A stretch of DNA of 64,000 bases, taken from contig NZ_JAKELO010000002.1 of NCBI RefSeq assembly GCF_028912405.1, positions 1-64,000 on the forward strand, in the 5' to 3' direction. Below the pieces are notes generated by a model. The model saw only the letters and a list, made by a program, of their open reading frames with translations. It searched no databases and was not told where the DNA came from. Position 1 is the first letter of the stretch. Every line of letters starts with the position of its first letter. Position numbers and translations under genes: made by a program. This DNA comes from Methanogenium marinum (GTDB lineage Archaea > Halobacteriota > Methanomicrobia > Methanomicrobiales > Methanomicrobiaceae). Shown in pieces: positions 18,399 through 27,479 of the stretch.

Positions 18399-19029
18399 GT
18401 AATTCCACTTCAATCTCTTTTGGTTCATCCCCCAGGGTAATTACAGCGTATTTCCCTTCTGAGGCAGGGCCGGGGTTTACAACCAGCGTACCTTCGATGT
18501 CAACAGCCCCGGTATGGTCATGAATATGGCCACAGCAGACGAGATCAAAGTCGGACAGATTATCCCGGAAACACTTACACCCGACATGTGTTCCGCCAAT
18601 ATCATCCAGTGTGCAGTATGGCGGTGCATGACAGATAAGGACATTATGAACGTTTTGCCGGCCCCTCTTTTTTGCCTTCTCTAAGAGTTCACACAGTTCT
18701 TCTTCAGAGAGTTCAAATGGTGTGTTAAAGGGTGTGGGATTTGAACCGCCAACACCGGTAAAGGTTGTGTTCCCTATCTCAAGAGAGGTCCCGTGAAGGT
18801 TTACGGCATCAGAATATTCAATAACATTCAGAATCTCCGGCAGATCACAATTGCCGGGAATGGCAAAACACGGCACATCAATCTGTCTGAGTACCTCATT
18901 CGCTTCCTGTGGATCGCCACAGTCAGTAATATCTCCGGCAATGATAACAATATCCGGATCACATTCCATGAAATCGGAAATGGTGTCATACTTTCCGTGG
19001 ATATCGGTCAGAAGAAGTATTTTTGTCAT
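18388..19029 (-). CDS. Calcineurin-like metallophosphoesterase
   Basis: The metal-binding motifs of the family are present in order: DIHG (D8-H10 area), GDITDCGD, GNCD, CHAPP and GHIHDHTG. The 213-aa length and LVVNPGPASEG near the end resemble YfcE/MJ0936-type phosphodiesterases. The substrate is unknown. It is the last gene of a four-gene minus-strand operon and its start overlaps the radical SAM gene upstream by 4 bp. Confidence 0.9.
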   Translation of the reverse strand: MTKILLLTDIHGKYDTISDFMECDPDIVIIAGDITDCGDPQEANEVLRQIDVPCFAIPGNCDLPEILNVIEYSDAVNLHGTSLEIGNTTFTGVGGSNPTPFNTPFELSEEELCELLEKAKKRGRQNVHNVLICHAPPYCTLDDIGGTHVGCKCFRDNLSDFDLVCCGHIHDHTGAVDIEGTLVVNPGPASEGKYAVITLGDEPKEIEVELLTL

Positions 19030-20147
19030 GGTAACTGGTCTTCATCTTCCTTAAAAAACCTTACCTCAGCATCAATCCATGAACCCGTTGCCTTTCCACT
19101 TTGGGCCATTCTTCCCAGTTCACGCTGCACATCAGGAAGAACGGACCGGGCTGCCCTACCTGCAAGGGGAGTTCCCGGAAGCGGGGTGAAATGATGGACA
19201 TGCACAATACCGCCGCGGGTTATCTCTTTCATCTGTTTCACCGAAAGCCGCTGTTCCTCATCTGATTCATCGGGAAGGCCCACAATATAATCAACAATCG
19301 GCGTAATACCATGGTCTCTGCAGAGGTCATATGCCTTCATCACATCCTCTGCAGTATGGCCGCGTCTCAGGATCTGTAATACATGATTACTGCCGGACTG
19401 CGCACCAAAATGGACTTTTCTGTTTGCACAATAGTTTTCAATCAGATTCAGTGATGCGTCAGATATGCACTCCGGCCTCACTTCACTGGGAAAAGTTCCG
19501 AAAAAAATTCTCCTTCCGGTGAGTGACTGAAACAATTTTTCAACTTTGTCAAGGCGCAGATGAATGCCATCCGATCCATAGGCTAGAGCATTCGGTGTGA
19601 CAAATCGTACATCGCGGAAAATCCGGGTGGCACGTTCAATATCATCGATTCTGCGGTGGCGCATATGCCTGCCAAATAGGCGTGGTGTCTGACAGTATCC
19701 ACACCCGAACGGACATCCACGGGTGATTTCAACATATCCTTTTACCGACGTAAATGGTGGATAGGAGGAAAGAAGCACGCAATGATTTGGCATCACGACC
19801 TGGTCCTTTGTAGCCACCCCGGCGGGGAGGGTGTGGCTACCGGATTCAATCATCCTGATGAGGGCAGGAAGAGTATATTCTCCTTCCCCAATCACCACGT
19901 AATCTGCATATTTGCTGACATCGTTATAGCAGGCAGTAGGGTGCGGGCCGCCCACGATGGTAATACATTCAGCCTCTGCAATCTCATCTCTAAAATGAGA
20001 TTCATTTACTGAATTAAGGCTATAACAGGTGATATCATCTTTTGGTTCATCGACTTCGTTCAGGGTAATGCCGGAACATTCACATGCTGCGCTGAGTGCA
20101 GCAAATGAGTTCTTTGCCCATGATATGGACCGCCAGTTTACGTTCAT
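19026..20147 (-). CDS. B12-binding-domain radical SAM protein
   Basis: This protein has the cobalamin-binding-like N-terminal half (GPHPTACYNDVSKYADYVVIGEGE) and the radical SAM cluster motif CPFGCGYC (C-x3-C-x2-C) near residue 140. GADxVLQILRRGHT-like and VDYIVGLPDESDEE segments are typical of the archaeal subfamily related to MJ1487. The reaction is unknown. It lies 13 bases downstream of a second radical SAM gene in the same operon, so the two may act on one pathway. Confidence 0.85.
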   Translation of the reverse strand: MNVNWRSISWAKNSFAALSAACECSGITLNEVDEPKDDITCYSLNSVNESHFRDEIAEAECITIVGGPHPTACYNDVSKYADYVVIGEGEYTLPALIRMIESGSHTLPAGVATKDQVVMPNHCVLLSSYPPFTSVKGYVEITRGCPFGCGYCQTPRLFGRHMRHRRIDDIERATRIFRDVRFVTPNALAYGSDGIHLRLDKVEKLFQSLTGRRIFFGTFPSEVRPECISDASLNLIENYCANRKVHFGAQSGSNHVLQILRRGHTAEDVMKAYDLCRDHGITPIVDYIVGLPDESDEEQRLSVKQMKEITRGGIVHVHHFTPLPGTPLAGRAARSVLPDVQRELGRMAQSGKATGSWIDAEVRFFKEDEDQLP

Positions 20148-20160
20148 CAGACAGATTTCC

Positions 20161-21300
20161 TCAGGGAATTATTTCACAGCCATTAAATTTGGGATGATTA
20201 AACTGATCCAGAGATACCGTATTGTTCCGGATACATTCTTTTACGCGTGGCAACGCCTCGCACACAGCTTCAGAGAGTGCTTTTACCGTATGGTAAATAT
20301 CAGCACATCCATCATCCGGCCAGAGACCCATCACCTGGGAATACAGGCATCTTCCCCCACAGAAATCAAAGAGATCACAATCAGAGCATTTTCCACTGTA
20401 TACTACTTTTCGCACTGTCTGAGGACGATCTTTCCTGATGTCGCCGCAGTAATACTCTTTCATACCTATCATGCATGGACAGGGAGCAACCATACCATCC
20501 GGCGTAATGGAATAATTGGCAAACCCTGAACCACACCTGAGAACAGATGGGCGGATGCCATTGAGTGCATCCTGCATGGTATCGACGAACGGATACCATC
20601 TCAACACCTCACCTGTCTCTTCCATATGGGTTACCCACCTGTCCATCAGCCTGAAGAGTCCGGGAATGTATGAATTTTTCACCCATGCGCTATAGGAATC
20701 ATGACAGTAGTCTGCAGAGAAATTCGCATCCAGTTGCCAGTGAACAGATGGAAACAGTCCATTGGTTTCAAACGCAAGATGCGTGACATCCCGGTAAATA
20801 TCAGTATCTTCTGTCACTGTCATTCTGCCGATGAAATCAGCGGGTATATTCATATTCCGAATTTTTTCACAGTTGTCAACAATCGTCTGATATGTACCTC
20901 TTCCCCGGTTATTGTCATGCGTTTCCCTTCGGCCATCTATTGAAACGATAATTGTCTCAAGATGCATCAGAACATCTTTCGGCACCCGGTCAAGCAGAGT
21001 GCCGTTTGTATGGATCAAAAAACGGCATTCTCCGGATAGCGCCTGCATAATTGACTGAATGGTCTCGATGGAAAGAAGCGGTTCACCCCCATAAAATATG
21101 AGTCCCGGATCTGAATCCTGGCGTATGAACCTGCATAAATTCATATGACTGTAGGTAATATCTGACTGAACCTGTCGGGGGTTTGGGTCCCAGCAGTCTG
21201 TATCGATTTCAGGAAATATCCGTCCTTTACAGTATCTGCAATTCAGATTGCAGACGTCATTTAACAAGATATGGTAATACACGCTGATACCTGGGATCAC
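20161..21300 (-). CDS. Radical SAM/SPASM protein, putative peptide-modifying (Mhun_1560-like)
   Basis: The cluster motif CNLNCRYCKG occurs at residues 17-26, and a C-terminal SPASM-like cysteine set follows (CGSGFANYS, then CPCMIG, then CSDCDLFDFCGGRC). This pattern is that of enzymes that modify peptides or proteins. I recall a methanogen family named after Mhun_1560 with this layout. No small Cys-rich precursor peptide is visible beside it. It overlaps the upstream DUF126 gene by 4 bp. Confidence 0.8.
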   Translation of the reverse strand: MIPGISVYYHILLNDVCNLNCRYCKGRIFPEIDTDCWDPNPRQVQSDITYSHMNLCRFIRQDSDPGLIFYGGEPLLSIETIQSIMQALSGECRFLIHTNGTLLDRVPKDVLMHLETIIVSIDGRRETHDNNRGRGTYQTIVDNCEKIRNMNIPADFIGRMTVTEDTDIYRDVTHLAFETNGLFPSVHWQLDANFSADYCHDSYSAWVKNSYIPGLFRLMDRWVTHMEETGEVLRWYPFVDTMQDALNGIRPSVLRCGSGFANYSITPDGMVAPCPCMIGMKEYYCGDIRKDRPQTVRKVVYSGKCSDCDLFDFCGGRCLYSQVMGLWPDDGCADIYHTVKALSEAVCEALPRVKECIRNNTVSLDQFNHPKFNGCEIIP

Positions 21301-21704
21301 TCATCATTGATTATTATCGTACCCAAACTTCCGTCAATGGATGCTGATACACCATCTATAAGATCTCCTATCGGTGTATCAGGACGGTCAACCATCGGGA
21401 TTTCTGCGAGTATTGCCCCGACAGCGATGATGGGTTCGGCTTCAGTATTGATTATTGCAGAAGGTGCCATGTTGTTTCGCATCAGTGCATAAATGACATA
21501 GGAACCAACGGTAGATCCTTTCCCATAGGGGAAGGCAAGCACTTTTCCTGCTATTGACTGCCCTTCCAGGGGGTGGCCGGATTCAATTACAACACCAGTG
21601 TCCGGGTTGACTCCTGAAAGAAAAGATATCGGTTCACTGCTGACAAGAACGGCACCGGTTCCTATACCTGCTGAAATACCACGTGCCTGAATTGTAATGG
21701 ACAT
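21297..21704 (-). CDS. AcnX small (swivel) subunit, DUF126: putative phosphomevalonate dehydratase small subunit
   Basis: The 135-aa protein carries the swivel-domain motifs GISAGIGTGAVLVSSEPISFLSG-type start, KVLAFPYGKGSTVGSYVIY and INTEAEPIIAVGAILAEIP. In archaea the large and small AcnX subunits form the phosphomevalonate dehydratase of the modified mevalonate pathway to isoprenoids. The large subunit is not in the window. I set the start at 21704 because the longer frame runs across the divergent PAN promoter. It is the first gene of the radical SAM operon. Confidence 0.85.
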   Translation of the reverse strand: MSITIQARGISAGIGTGAVLVSSEPISFLSGVNPDTGVVIESGHPLEGQSIAGKVLAFPYGKGSTVGSYVIYALMRNNMAPSAIINTEAEPIIAVGAILAEIPMVDRPDTPIGDLIDGVSASIDGSLGTIIINDE

Positions 21705-21741
21705 ACTACATAAATGTGGTGAGAACAAAGATAAATATGAC

Positions 21742-22920
21742 ATGGATGAGAGCATCATCGACAATACCAATACCGAACGAAATCTGACCAGCCTGACCAG
21801 TCAGGAATATGAGGAGATCATTGAGAGTCTCCAGGAGAATATCGAAATACATTCAAAAGAAATTGCAAATTATAAAAAAGAAAATGAACAGTTAAAAAAG
21901 GAAAATAATCAGCTGAAACGGACGCCGCTCTTTGTAGCATCCGTCATTGATATTCTGGATTCGGGGGAAGTGTATCTTCGTCAGCAGGGAAATAACCAGG
22001 AATATATTACCGGAAGCTCCGGAAATCTGGAAACAGAACTGAAACCCGGCATGAAAGTTGCCGTTAACAATGCTCTTTCAATTGTGCGTATTGTTGCGAA
22101 TTCCGTTGATTCGCGCGTGCGTGTTATGGAACTCATAGAGTCTCCGGATACAACATTCGAAAGAATCGGTGGACTCAGAGAAGAGATTGAGGAAGTCAGG
22201 GAAGCCGTTGAATATCCTTTGACAAAGCCAGAGGTATTCCGCAAAATTGGTGTGGAACCACCTAAAGGAATCCTCCTTTACGGGCCACCAGGTACCGGAA
22301 AGACCCTGATTGCAAAAGCGGTTGCCCATCAGGCAAATGCTACTTTCATCCGGATGTCAGGCAGTGAACTGGTGCACAAATTTATCGGAGAAGGTGCCCA
22401 GATGGTGCGTGAGCTCTTTACTATGGCACGGGAACGAGCCCCGTCTATCGTCTTTATTGATGAAATTGATGCAATCGGGACCATGCGGATGCATGACGGG
22501 ACGTCCGGAAGTGCAGAAGTGCAGCGGACCCTGATGCAGCTCCTGGCAGAGATGGACGGATTTGACAACAGGGGTGATGTCAGAATAATGGGAGCAACAA
22601 ACCGGGTAGATATGCTGGACCCTGCACTCTTACGCCCGGGACGGTTTGACCGGGTAGTGATGGTTCCTCTTCCAGACACTGCTGCCCGCCTCCAGATTCT
22701 GAAGATTCATTCGTCAAAGATGCAGCTTCGGGGTGTTCCCCTTGATAAAATTGCAGCAGAAACAGACAACAGTACTGGTGCAGAACTTGAAGCAATATGC
22801 CGTGAAGCCGGAATGATGGCAGTCAGGCGTGATGCAGATGCAATCACGTGGTCTGATTTTGAAGCAGCCATGCGTAAGGTCAAGGACAAAACCCAGAAAC
22901 CGGACATCATGTTCCTTTAG
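21742..22920 (+). CDS. Proteasome-activating nucleotidase PAN (copy 1)
   Basis: PAN unfolds proteins and feeds them into the 20S proteasome. The 392-aa protein has an N-terminal coiled coil (about 15-60), an OB domain, and one AAA+ module with Walker A GPPGTGKT, Walker [12 protein letters not shown], the pore-loop region, and sensor/arginine finger LLRPGRFDR. Its C-terminus is MFL: a hydrophobic residue, Phe and one further residue, instead of the usual hydrophobic-Tyr-X. The ATG at 21742 fits family length. A second PAN gene lies convergently 1.7 kb away. Confidence 0.93.
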   Translation: MDESIIDNTNTERNLTSLTSQEYEEIIESLQENIEIHSKEIANYKKENEQLKKENNQLKRTPLFVASVIDILDSGEVYLRQQGNNQEYITGSSGNLETELKPGMKVAVNNALSIVRIVANSVDSRVRVMELIESPDTTFERIGGLREEIEEVREAVEYPLTKPEVFRKIGVEPPKGILLYGPPGTGKTLIAKAVAHQANATFIRMSGSELVHKFIGEGAQMVRELFTMARERAPSIVFIDEIDAIGTMRMHDGTSGSAEVQRTLMQLLAEMDGFDNRGDVRIMGATNRVDMLDPALLRPGRFDRVVMVPLPDTAARLQILKIHSSKMQLRGVPLDKIAAETDNSTGAELEAICREAGMMAVRRDADAITWSDFEAAMRKVKDKTQKPDIMFL

Positions 22921-22923
22921 GTT

Positions 22924-23367
22924 ATGAAGGTTTTACTCATACAAAAGGAAGGAACCGACCTTCATTCCATTCTTTTGGCGTCTGAGACCAGTCGTGAAGT
23001 ACTCCGTTTTTATCACCCAAAAAAAACTGACTGGGGAGTATGTATGGAAGTGTCAACACTGGGAAGTGCACTCTCCATCATTTCAGAAATAAAGTGGTAT
23101 ATCCAGCGGTATGTGTCACAACCACTCTGTCTTCTCTCAAACAGAATAATCTGCACTCCTGCCTATGCAGGCATTATTTATGAACGTGAAGAGTCTGTTC
23201 ACGACATCTGGGACTGGGAAATACTCTATGGTATCAAATATCATACCGTTCTTGACCGGATGGCGGTAACACCTGAATCGCCAATAAATGAAGTCACTGA
23301 ATTTGCATCAGGAATGGATACAACGTTTCGTGCACGCTGTCTGGAAGAAGAACTGAAAAAAATGTAA
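22924..23367 (+). CDS. Unknown protein downstream of PAN
   Basis: No family is recognised. The 147-aa protein has no signal or membrane segment. It begins MKVLLIQKEG and has a central segment with several Tyr and Trp (CTPAYAGIIYEREESVHDIW). It starts 3 bases after the PAN stop, so it is almost certainly co-translated with it and may be a proteasome-related or merely linked protein. It is followed by a T-rich terminator region shared with the convergent second PAN gene. Confidence 0.75.
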   Translation: MKVLLIQKEGTDLHSILLASETSREVLRFYHPKKTDWGVCMEVSTLGSALSIISEIKWYIQRYVSQPLCLLSNRIICTPAYAGIIYEREESVHDIWDWEILYGIKYHTVLDRMAVTPESPINEVTEFASGMDTTFRARCLEEELKKM

Positions 23368-23391
23368 TTTATTTTTATTTTATTTTTATAC
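23367..23391. terminator. T/A-rich bidirectional terminator between convergent genes
   Basis: The 24 bases between the two convergent genes are almost pure T and A, with runs of five T (tttatttttattttatttttat). On the plus strand it forms a U-rich transcript end. Confidence 0.45.
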
Positions 23392-24630
23392 TCAGGCAAA
23401 CATTGCACTGTCATATGGGTTGCACTTGGGGTGATGGGTCAGGTCAAGGGTCACTTTGTCAATTGCCTTGATAAAATCTGTCTGGCATATCATTGTTCGC
23501 TCCGTACGAATGGCAAACATTCCTGCCTCTGTGCAGATTGCGCGAAGTTCAGAACCATTCTTTCCTTCTGTCAGTTCAGCAACTTCCTGAAGGTCAACGG
23601 TAATGTCGAGAGCCATATTTGCAGAATGTATCTCCATAATCGACCGGCGTCCTTCGCAGTTGGGTAATGGTATCTCAATGATACGGTCAAAACGCCCGGG
23701 CCGCAGAAGTGCATGGTCCAGAATATCAATACGGTTTGTGGCAGCTACGATTTTCACATCCCCTCTGTTCTCAAACCCGTCCATATCAGCAAGAAGCTGC
23801 ATTAACGTCCGCTGCACTTCCCGATCACCGGACGTGGTGCTTTCGCTGCGCATCGCACCAATCGCATCAATTTCATCAATAAAAATTATTGACGGGGTGT
23901 TCTTCTTTGCCAGTTCAAACATTTCCCGGACAAGACGTGCGCCCTCCCCGATATACTTCTGCACCAGCTCTGATCCTACAACCCGGAGAAAATGTGCCTG
24001 GGTTTCATGGGCCACCGCACGGGCGAGAAGGGTTTTTCCTGTTCCCGGCGGGCCATACAGAAGCACTCCTTTCGGAGGAAGAATTCCAACAGCCGCGAAC
24101 AGGTCCGGCCGTATCAGCGGCAGTTCTACGGCTTCTTTTATCTCACGGATCTGTTCTTCAAGACCACCAATATCATCATATGTTTCTTCCGGAGAATCAA
24201 CGATTTCCATACCATAAATCTGGCTGTCAAATGCTTCCGGCATAATTTCAACAACTGTGAGTGACTGCTGATTCATCGTGCATCTCAGTCCGGGCTTCAG
24301 ATCTTCAGGTCTGACAAAATTAGATACCCGCACCATAAAACGCGGACCGGCACTACTCTGCACTATTACGCGCTGGTCGTCAATGATATCAGAAATGGTG
24401 CCGATAACAAGAGGGGGGCTTCTTAGTTTCTCAACTTCACTTTTCAGTTTTCTGATTTCACGTTCGTAACGGATTTTTTGGTTCTCTACATTCTTCTTTT
24501 CAATATCGAGCTGCCGTACCTGCTCTTTGAACTGCATATTTTTCGATTCAAGTGCTGCAATTCGGTTCAGAAGATACTCTTTCAGGTCTTCATCACCGAT
24601 TTCCGAATTTGACGTAGAGTAATCCCCCAT
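23392..24630 (-). CDS. Proteasome-activating nucleotidase PAN (copy 2)
   Basis: A second full PAN of 412 aa, the usual family length: coiled coil (about 15-65), OB domain, Walker A GPPGTGKT, Walker [12 protein letters not shown] and LLRPGRFDR. It is clearly divergent in the N-terminal half from copy 1, so the pair are old paralogues, as in haloarchaeal PanA/PanB. The C-terminus is MFA, again with Phe in the HbYX tyrosine position. A ribosome-binding gaggt just before the ATG at 24630 supports that start over a TTG 12 bases upstream. It diverges from the aMBF1 gene. Confidence 0.94.
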   Translation of the reverse strand: MGDYSTSNSEIGDEDLKEYLLNRIAALESKNMQFKEQVRQLDIEKKNVENQKIRYEREIRKLKSEVEKLRSPPLVIGTISDIIDDQRVIVQSSAGPRFMVRVSNFVRPEDLKPGLRCTMNQQSLTVVEIMPEAFDSQIYGMEIVDSPEETYDDIGGLEEQIREIKEAVELPLIRPDLFAAVGILPPKGVLLYGPPGTGKTLLARAVAHETQAHFLRVVGSELVQKYIGEGARLVREMFELAKKNTPSIIFIDEIDAIGAMRSESTTSGDREVQRTLMQLLADMDGFENRGDVKIVAATNRIDILDHALLRPGRFDRIIEIPLPNCEGRRSIMEIHSANMALDITVDLQEVAELTEGKNGSELRAICTEAGMFAIRTERTMICQTDFIKAIDKVTLDLTHHPKCNPYDSAMFA

Positions 24631-24662
24631 TAGAAACCTCAATTAGGTATATCTGTTCATAT

Positions 24663-24673
24663 GACTATAAATT
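24663..24673 (+). promoter_or_regulatory. TATA box of the aMBF1 gene, probable leaderless start
   Basis: The element actataaattt is centred about 21-22 bases before the aMBF1 ATG at 24689. This is close to the usual TATA-to-start distance in archaea, so the mRNA probably begins at or very near the ATG with no leader. Confidence 0.5.
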
Positions 24674-24688
24674 TCTTTACGATTTGAA

Positions 24689-25180
24689 ATGTCCGACTGT
24701 GAAGTTTGCGGTACCTCTATCAGTGGCGAACCAATTCTCGTTCAGATTGGTGGTGCTAAGATGTGGGTGTGCCCGAAATGTGCTAAACTTGGTACAGAAA
24801 TTAAGAAACCACCCGGTGCCAGAGTTCCGGGAGCAAAACCGAAGGTTGGTTCCAGAAAACCACAGACCAAGAGACCCCGCGATGTTTTTGATCTGATGGG
24901 AGGAGATATTGTCGATGATTTCAATGTTCTCATCCGTGAAGCCAGAATGGCGAAAGGGTGGACACAGAAAGATCTCGCGCAGGATATTAAGGAAAAGGAA
25001 AATCTCATCAAAAAAATAGAAACCGGATTTATAGCGGAAGACCAGGTTCTGAAGAAAATAGAGAAAGTCCTGGAGATTCAACTGATTGAATCTGTTGATA
25101 GTAGTGTGAAAATATCCGGATCATCTGCAATGACAACAACGCTTGGAGATGTTATACGGATTAAAAAACAGGGAAGATAA
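24689..25180 (+). CDS. Multiprotein bridging factor aMBF1
   Basis: aMBF1 is an archaeal relative of the eukaryotic coactivator MBF1 and has been linked to translation. The 163-aa protein has the N-terminal zinc ribbon (CEVCGTSI ... CPKCAKLG), a basic linker, and an XRE-type helix-turn-helix (about 87-130, MAKGWTQKDLAQDIKEKENLI). It is divergent from PAN copy 2 and followed by triosephosphate isomerase after 18 bases. Confidence 0.93.
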   Translation: MSDCEVCGTSISGEPILVQIGGAKMWVCPKCAKLGTEIKKPPGARVPGAKPKVGSRKPQTKRPRDVFDLMGGDIVDDFNVLIREARMAKGWTQKDLAQDIKEKENLIKKIETGFIAEDQVLKKIEKVLEIQLIESVDSSVKISGSSAMTTTLGDVIRIKKQGR

Positions 25181-25198
25181 TACTCAGGGTAAAAAAAT

Positions 25199-25867
25199 AT
25201 GGCTGCTCCATTCATTCTCATAAATCTGAAATCCTATGCAGAAGGATTTGGGTATAATGCACAGAAAATTGCACAGGTTGCAGAAAAAATAGCGCATGAG
25301 AATGATGTCAGAATCGGTATTGCGCCCGGGTATATGGACATTCATCCATTCCATGTTCATTATTCCCTGCCCGTTTTTGCCCAGCATGTTGACGGTGTAA
25401 CGCCGGGGGCGCACACCGGACATATTGTTGCAGATGCATTGAAAGCAGCAGGTGCCACAGGGACGCTGATAAACCATTCTGAACGCCGCCTTACCCTTGC
25501 AGATATTGAGGCCGCACACCGCTCGGCGCGCAATGCGGGTCTTGAAACGGTTATCTGTACGAACAATGTTGCCACAAGTGGTGCGGCAACATTTTTTGAA
25601 CCGGATTATATTGCCATTGAACCCCCTGAACTTATTGGGAGCGGAATTTCTGTATCAAAAGCAGATCCGGGAATTATTGAAAAATCTGTCGAGGCAGTTC
25701 ATTCTGTGAATGCGGGGGTAAAAGTGCTGACAGGTGCCGGAATCAGTACCGGAGAATGTGTCAGAACAGCGCTGGACCTTGGCACCGATGGTGTGCTCCT
25801 TGCATCAGGTGTTGTAAAAGCAGCGGATCCTGAGGCAGTTCTTCGCGATCTTATATCAAAAATTTAG
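25199..25867 (+). CDS. tpiA: Triosephosphate isomerase, archaeal type
   Basis: This enzyme interconverts glyceraldehyde-3-phosphate and dihydroxyacetone phosphate in gluconeogenesis. The short archaeal form (222 aa) keeps the catalytic lysine in LINLKSY, the histidine in INHSERR, and the glutamate in [13 protein letters not shown], with phosphate-binding GAGISTGE and [10 protein letters not shown]. Its last 4 bases overlap the convergent HTH-CBS gene. Confidence 0.95.
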   Translation: MAAPFILINLKSYAEGFGYNAQKIAQVAEKIAHENDVRIGIAPGYMDIHPFHVHYSLPVFAQHVDGVTPGAHTGHIVADALKAAGATGTLINHSERRLTLADIEAAHRSARNAGLETVICTNNVATSGAATFFEPDYIAIEPPELIGSGISVSKADPGIIEKSVEAVHSVNAGVKVLTGAGISTGECVRTALDLGTDGVLLASGVVKAADPEAVLRDLISKI

Positions 25868-26418
25868 GAGAAGTGTCGTATGCAGTCGTGTTTGGTTATA
25901 ACACCAACCACTTTTCCCTTATTCATCACCAGTACGGCATGATGGTTCTGGAGACTGTGGACAATCGGTTCTATTTTTTCAGACGGTGGAACGGTAGGAA
26001 ATCCTTCTTCCATGATGTCAATTATCGTGTTTTTCATCGAATGCTGAATCGTTCCGTTTTCCATGGCTCCGATTATTGCCGATTCTGATACACATCCGAT
26101 AGGAACACCGTTTTTTATGACCGGGACCTGTGATATGCCATATTTTTCCATCATATCCACGGTATTTTCAATGGTTTCTTCAGAAGAGATGCTGATAACA
26201 GGACTTGTCATAATATCGCCGGCAGACGGCCGTGATGTCTCTGATTCATTCAGAACGGCAACAATCCGACGGAGTGTGCTTGCGCGGGGATCAACAGTCC
26301 CTGCCTCTATCCGCGCAATCATTGATTGTGAAAAACCTGCCTGGGATGCAACATCTGACTGTGTCATACCTGCTTTGAGACGTTTTTCCCGAATCTCACC
26401 AGATGTTGGAATATTCAT
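25864..26418 (-). CDS. HTH (XRE-type) regulator with a CBS-domain pair
   Basis: The 184-aa protein joins a helix-turn-helix (about 6-60, [26 protein letters not shown]) to two CBS domains (about 67-120 and 128-184), which usually bind adenine nucleotides. Such proteins are archaeal transcription regulators thought to sense energy state. A near-perfect palindrome 29-55 bases upstream of its start could be its own operator. The target genes are unknown. Confidence 0.9.
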   Translation of the reverse strand: MNIPTSGEIREKRLKAGMTQSDVASQAGFSQSMIARIEAGTVDPRASTLRRIVAVLNESETSRPSAGDIMTSPVISISSEETIENTVDMMEKYGISQVPVIKNGVPIGCVSESAIIGAMENGTIQHSMKNTIIDIMEEGFPTVPPSEKIEPIVHSLQNHHAVLVMNKGKVVGVITKHDCIRHFS

Positions 26419-26446
26419 CTTATTATTTGAGGTGATAATAGCAGAT

Positions 26447-26473
26447 AATAATATGCCCGTGGGACATATTATT
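26447..26473. promoter_or_regulatory. 27-nt palindrome upstream of the HTH-CBS gene
   Basis: Arms aataatatg and catattatt are exact complements around a 9-base centre (cccgtggga) that is itself nearly symmetric. It lies between the HTH-CBS start (26418) and the stop of the next upstream gene, and would overlap the expected TATA region. An autoregulatory operator is the simplest reading. Confidence 0.5.
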
Positions 26474-26490
26474 GGCTCAGATAATCACGT

Positions 26491-27030
26491 TTAATCTTCG
26501 TGGTATAGCCCGAGACGCTGAATGAGGAAATCATTGAGATGTTCTGCCATCGCCTGCTCATCCATTGGTGAAGAACATATTGCCACACCATATAACAACA
26601 TCAGCGCGGTATCCAGCATGTATGAATCCCGGATATCCTCTTTTTCTTTCGGAAGGGAAACGATGAGCCATCCGAAATTATCCTCATCAAATTCGTACTC
26701 ACTGTCATCACCGGAAATAACCCGGCTACCATCATGGGAAGGGTCCTTTCCCTCCCAGTCAAAGCTTGACTTTATGGTCACCTGTCGGGCAATCTTTCGT
26801 TGTGCATCAGTCTTAACAATCATAACCGCACGAACGAGTACTTCAGGACTTGTTTCCTCTTCTTTCAGGAGACGCACTGCCTTGTCACCCTGGGTTACCG
26901 CACGGTCAAACAGTCCCATCCTGTGGGCAATAAGCATTGAAGCAACTGTATGCCCGGCCGACTCGTCAGGAAGGGGGCATTCGGTCTCGATTTTTTTGAT
27001 ATATGCAGAAAATAAATCAGTATCGTTCAT
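26491..27030 (-). CDS. Unknown 179-aa cytosolic protein
   Basis: No family is recognised. The protein starts MNDTDLFSAYIKKIETECP, has an early helical part (AGHTVASMLIAHRMGLFDRAVTQGDKAV), a middle acidic stretch (SGDDSEYEFDEDN) and a C-terminal helix with MDEQAMAEHLNDFLIQRLG. There is no signal or membrane segment. A ggag seven bases before the ATG supports the start at 27030. It lies between the HTH-CBS gene and the RNase P RNA gene on the same strand. Confidence 0.75.
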   Translation of the reverse strand: MNDTDLFSAYIKKIETECPLPDESAGHTVASMLIAHRMGLFDRAVTQGDKAVRLLKEEETSPEVLVRAVMIVKTDAQRKIARQVTIKSSFDWEGKDPSHDGSRVISGDDSEYEFDEDNFGWLIVSLPKEKEDIRDSYMLDTALMLLYGVAICSSPMDEQAMAEHLNDFLIQRLGLYHED

Positions 27031-27092
27031 CAAAATACTCCGGTAATGATACCTTACGGTAAACCGGTATATAGCTTTTCAAAATTGATTAA

Positions 27093-27448
27093 GATGAGTG
27101 GGAGTAGTAAGCCCCATTCTGTTTCTCTGTGGCATTCAGCTACGCGCCATACCCGGGCAGGCCCGGACAGCCCTTTCGCCCTGTTCTGACTTGCACCCAT
27201 AGGGTTTCACCGTTCAATCGAATCCTGCCGCTCAGAGCATCAGCGAGTTAACTCAGCACCAGAGGTGCCTTCTCGCCATTAGCCTAAACAAATGGCTCAG
27301 TCGCATCATCGCTAACGGCAGGGCGTGTCGTTTCTGTGTCAGAGCCGTGACTCTCGCCACCCGCACTTGCATGCGGCTACGCGTCCGGTTGGTGTGGGGA
27401 CTTTCCTCAGCAGCATTTCATGCCACCGTCAGCCACTCACTCCCTCTC
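27093..27448 (-). ncRNA. rnpB: RNase P RNA (archaeal type A)
   Basis: On the minus strand the sequence contains GAGGAAAGTCCCC (conserved region I, near 27396-27408) and, at the other end, ACAGAATGGGGCTTAC (conserved region V, near 27107-27122), both hallmarks of RNase P RNA. The interior has many GC-rich paired segments and no coding frame. RNase P trims the 5' end of tRNAs. The ends are estimates: the 5' end from the spacing to a TATA-like element at about 27470-27478, the 3' end from the P1 pairing region. Confidence 0.93.
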
Positions 27449-27468
27449 CTATTAATATCGTATCTCGC

Positions 27469-27479
27469 AATATTTATGG
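27469..27479 (-). promoter_or_regulatory. Probable TATA box of the RNase P RNA gene
   Basis: On the minus strand cataaatatt lies about 25 bases upstream of the estimated RNA 5' end, the normal archaeal TATA distance. It overlaps the start codons of the divergent AMMECR1 gene, so the two transcripts start back to back. Confidence 0.4.

Noticed and set aside
27347-27475. Longer N-terminus of the AMMECR1 protein
   Set aside because: This stretch is the complement of the RNase P RNA 5' half, so the open frame there is a by-product of the RNA gene.
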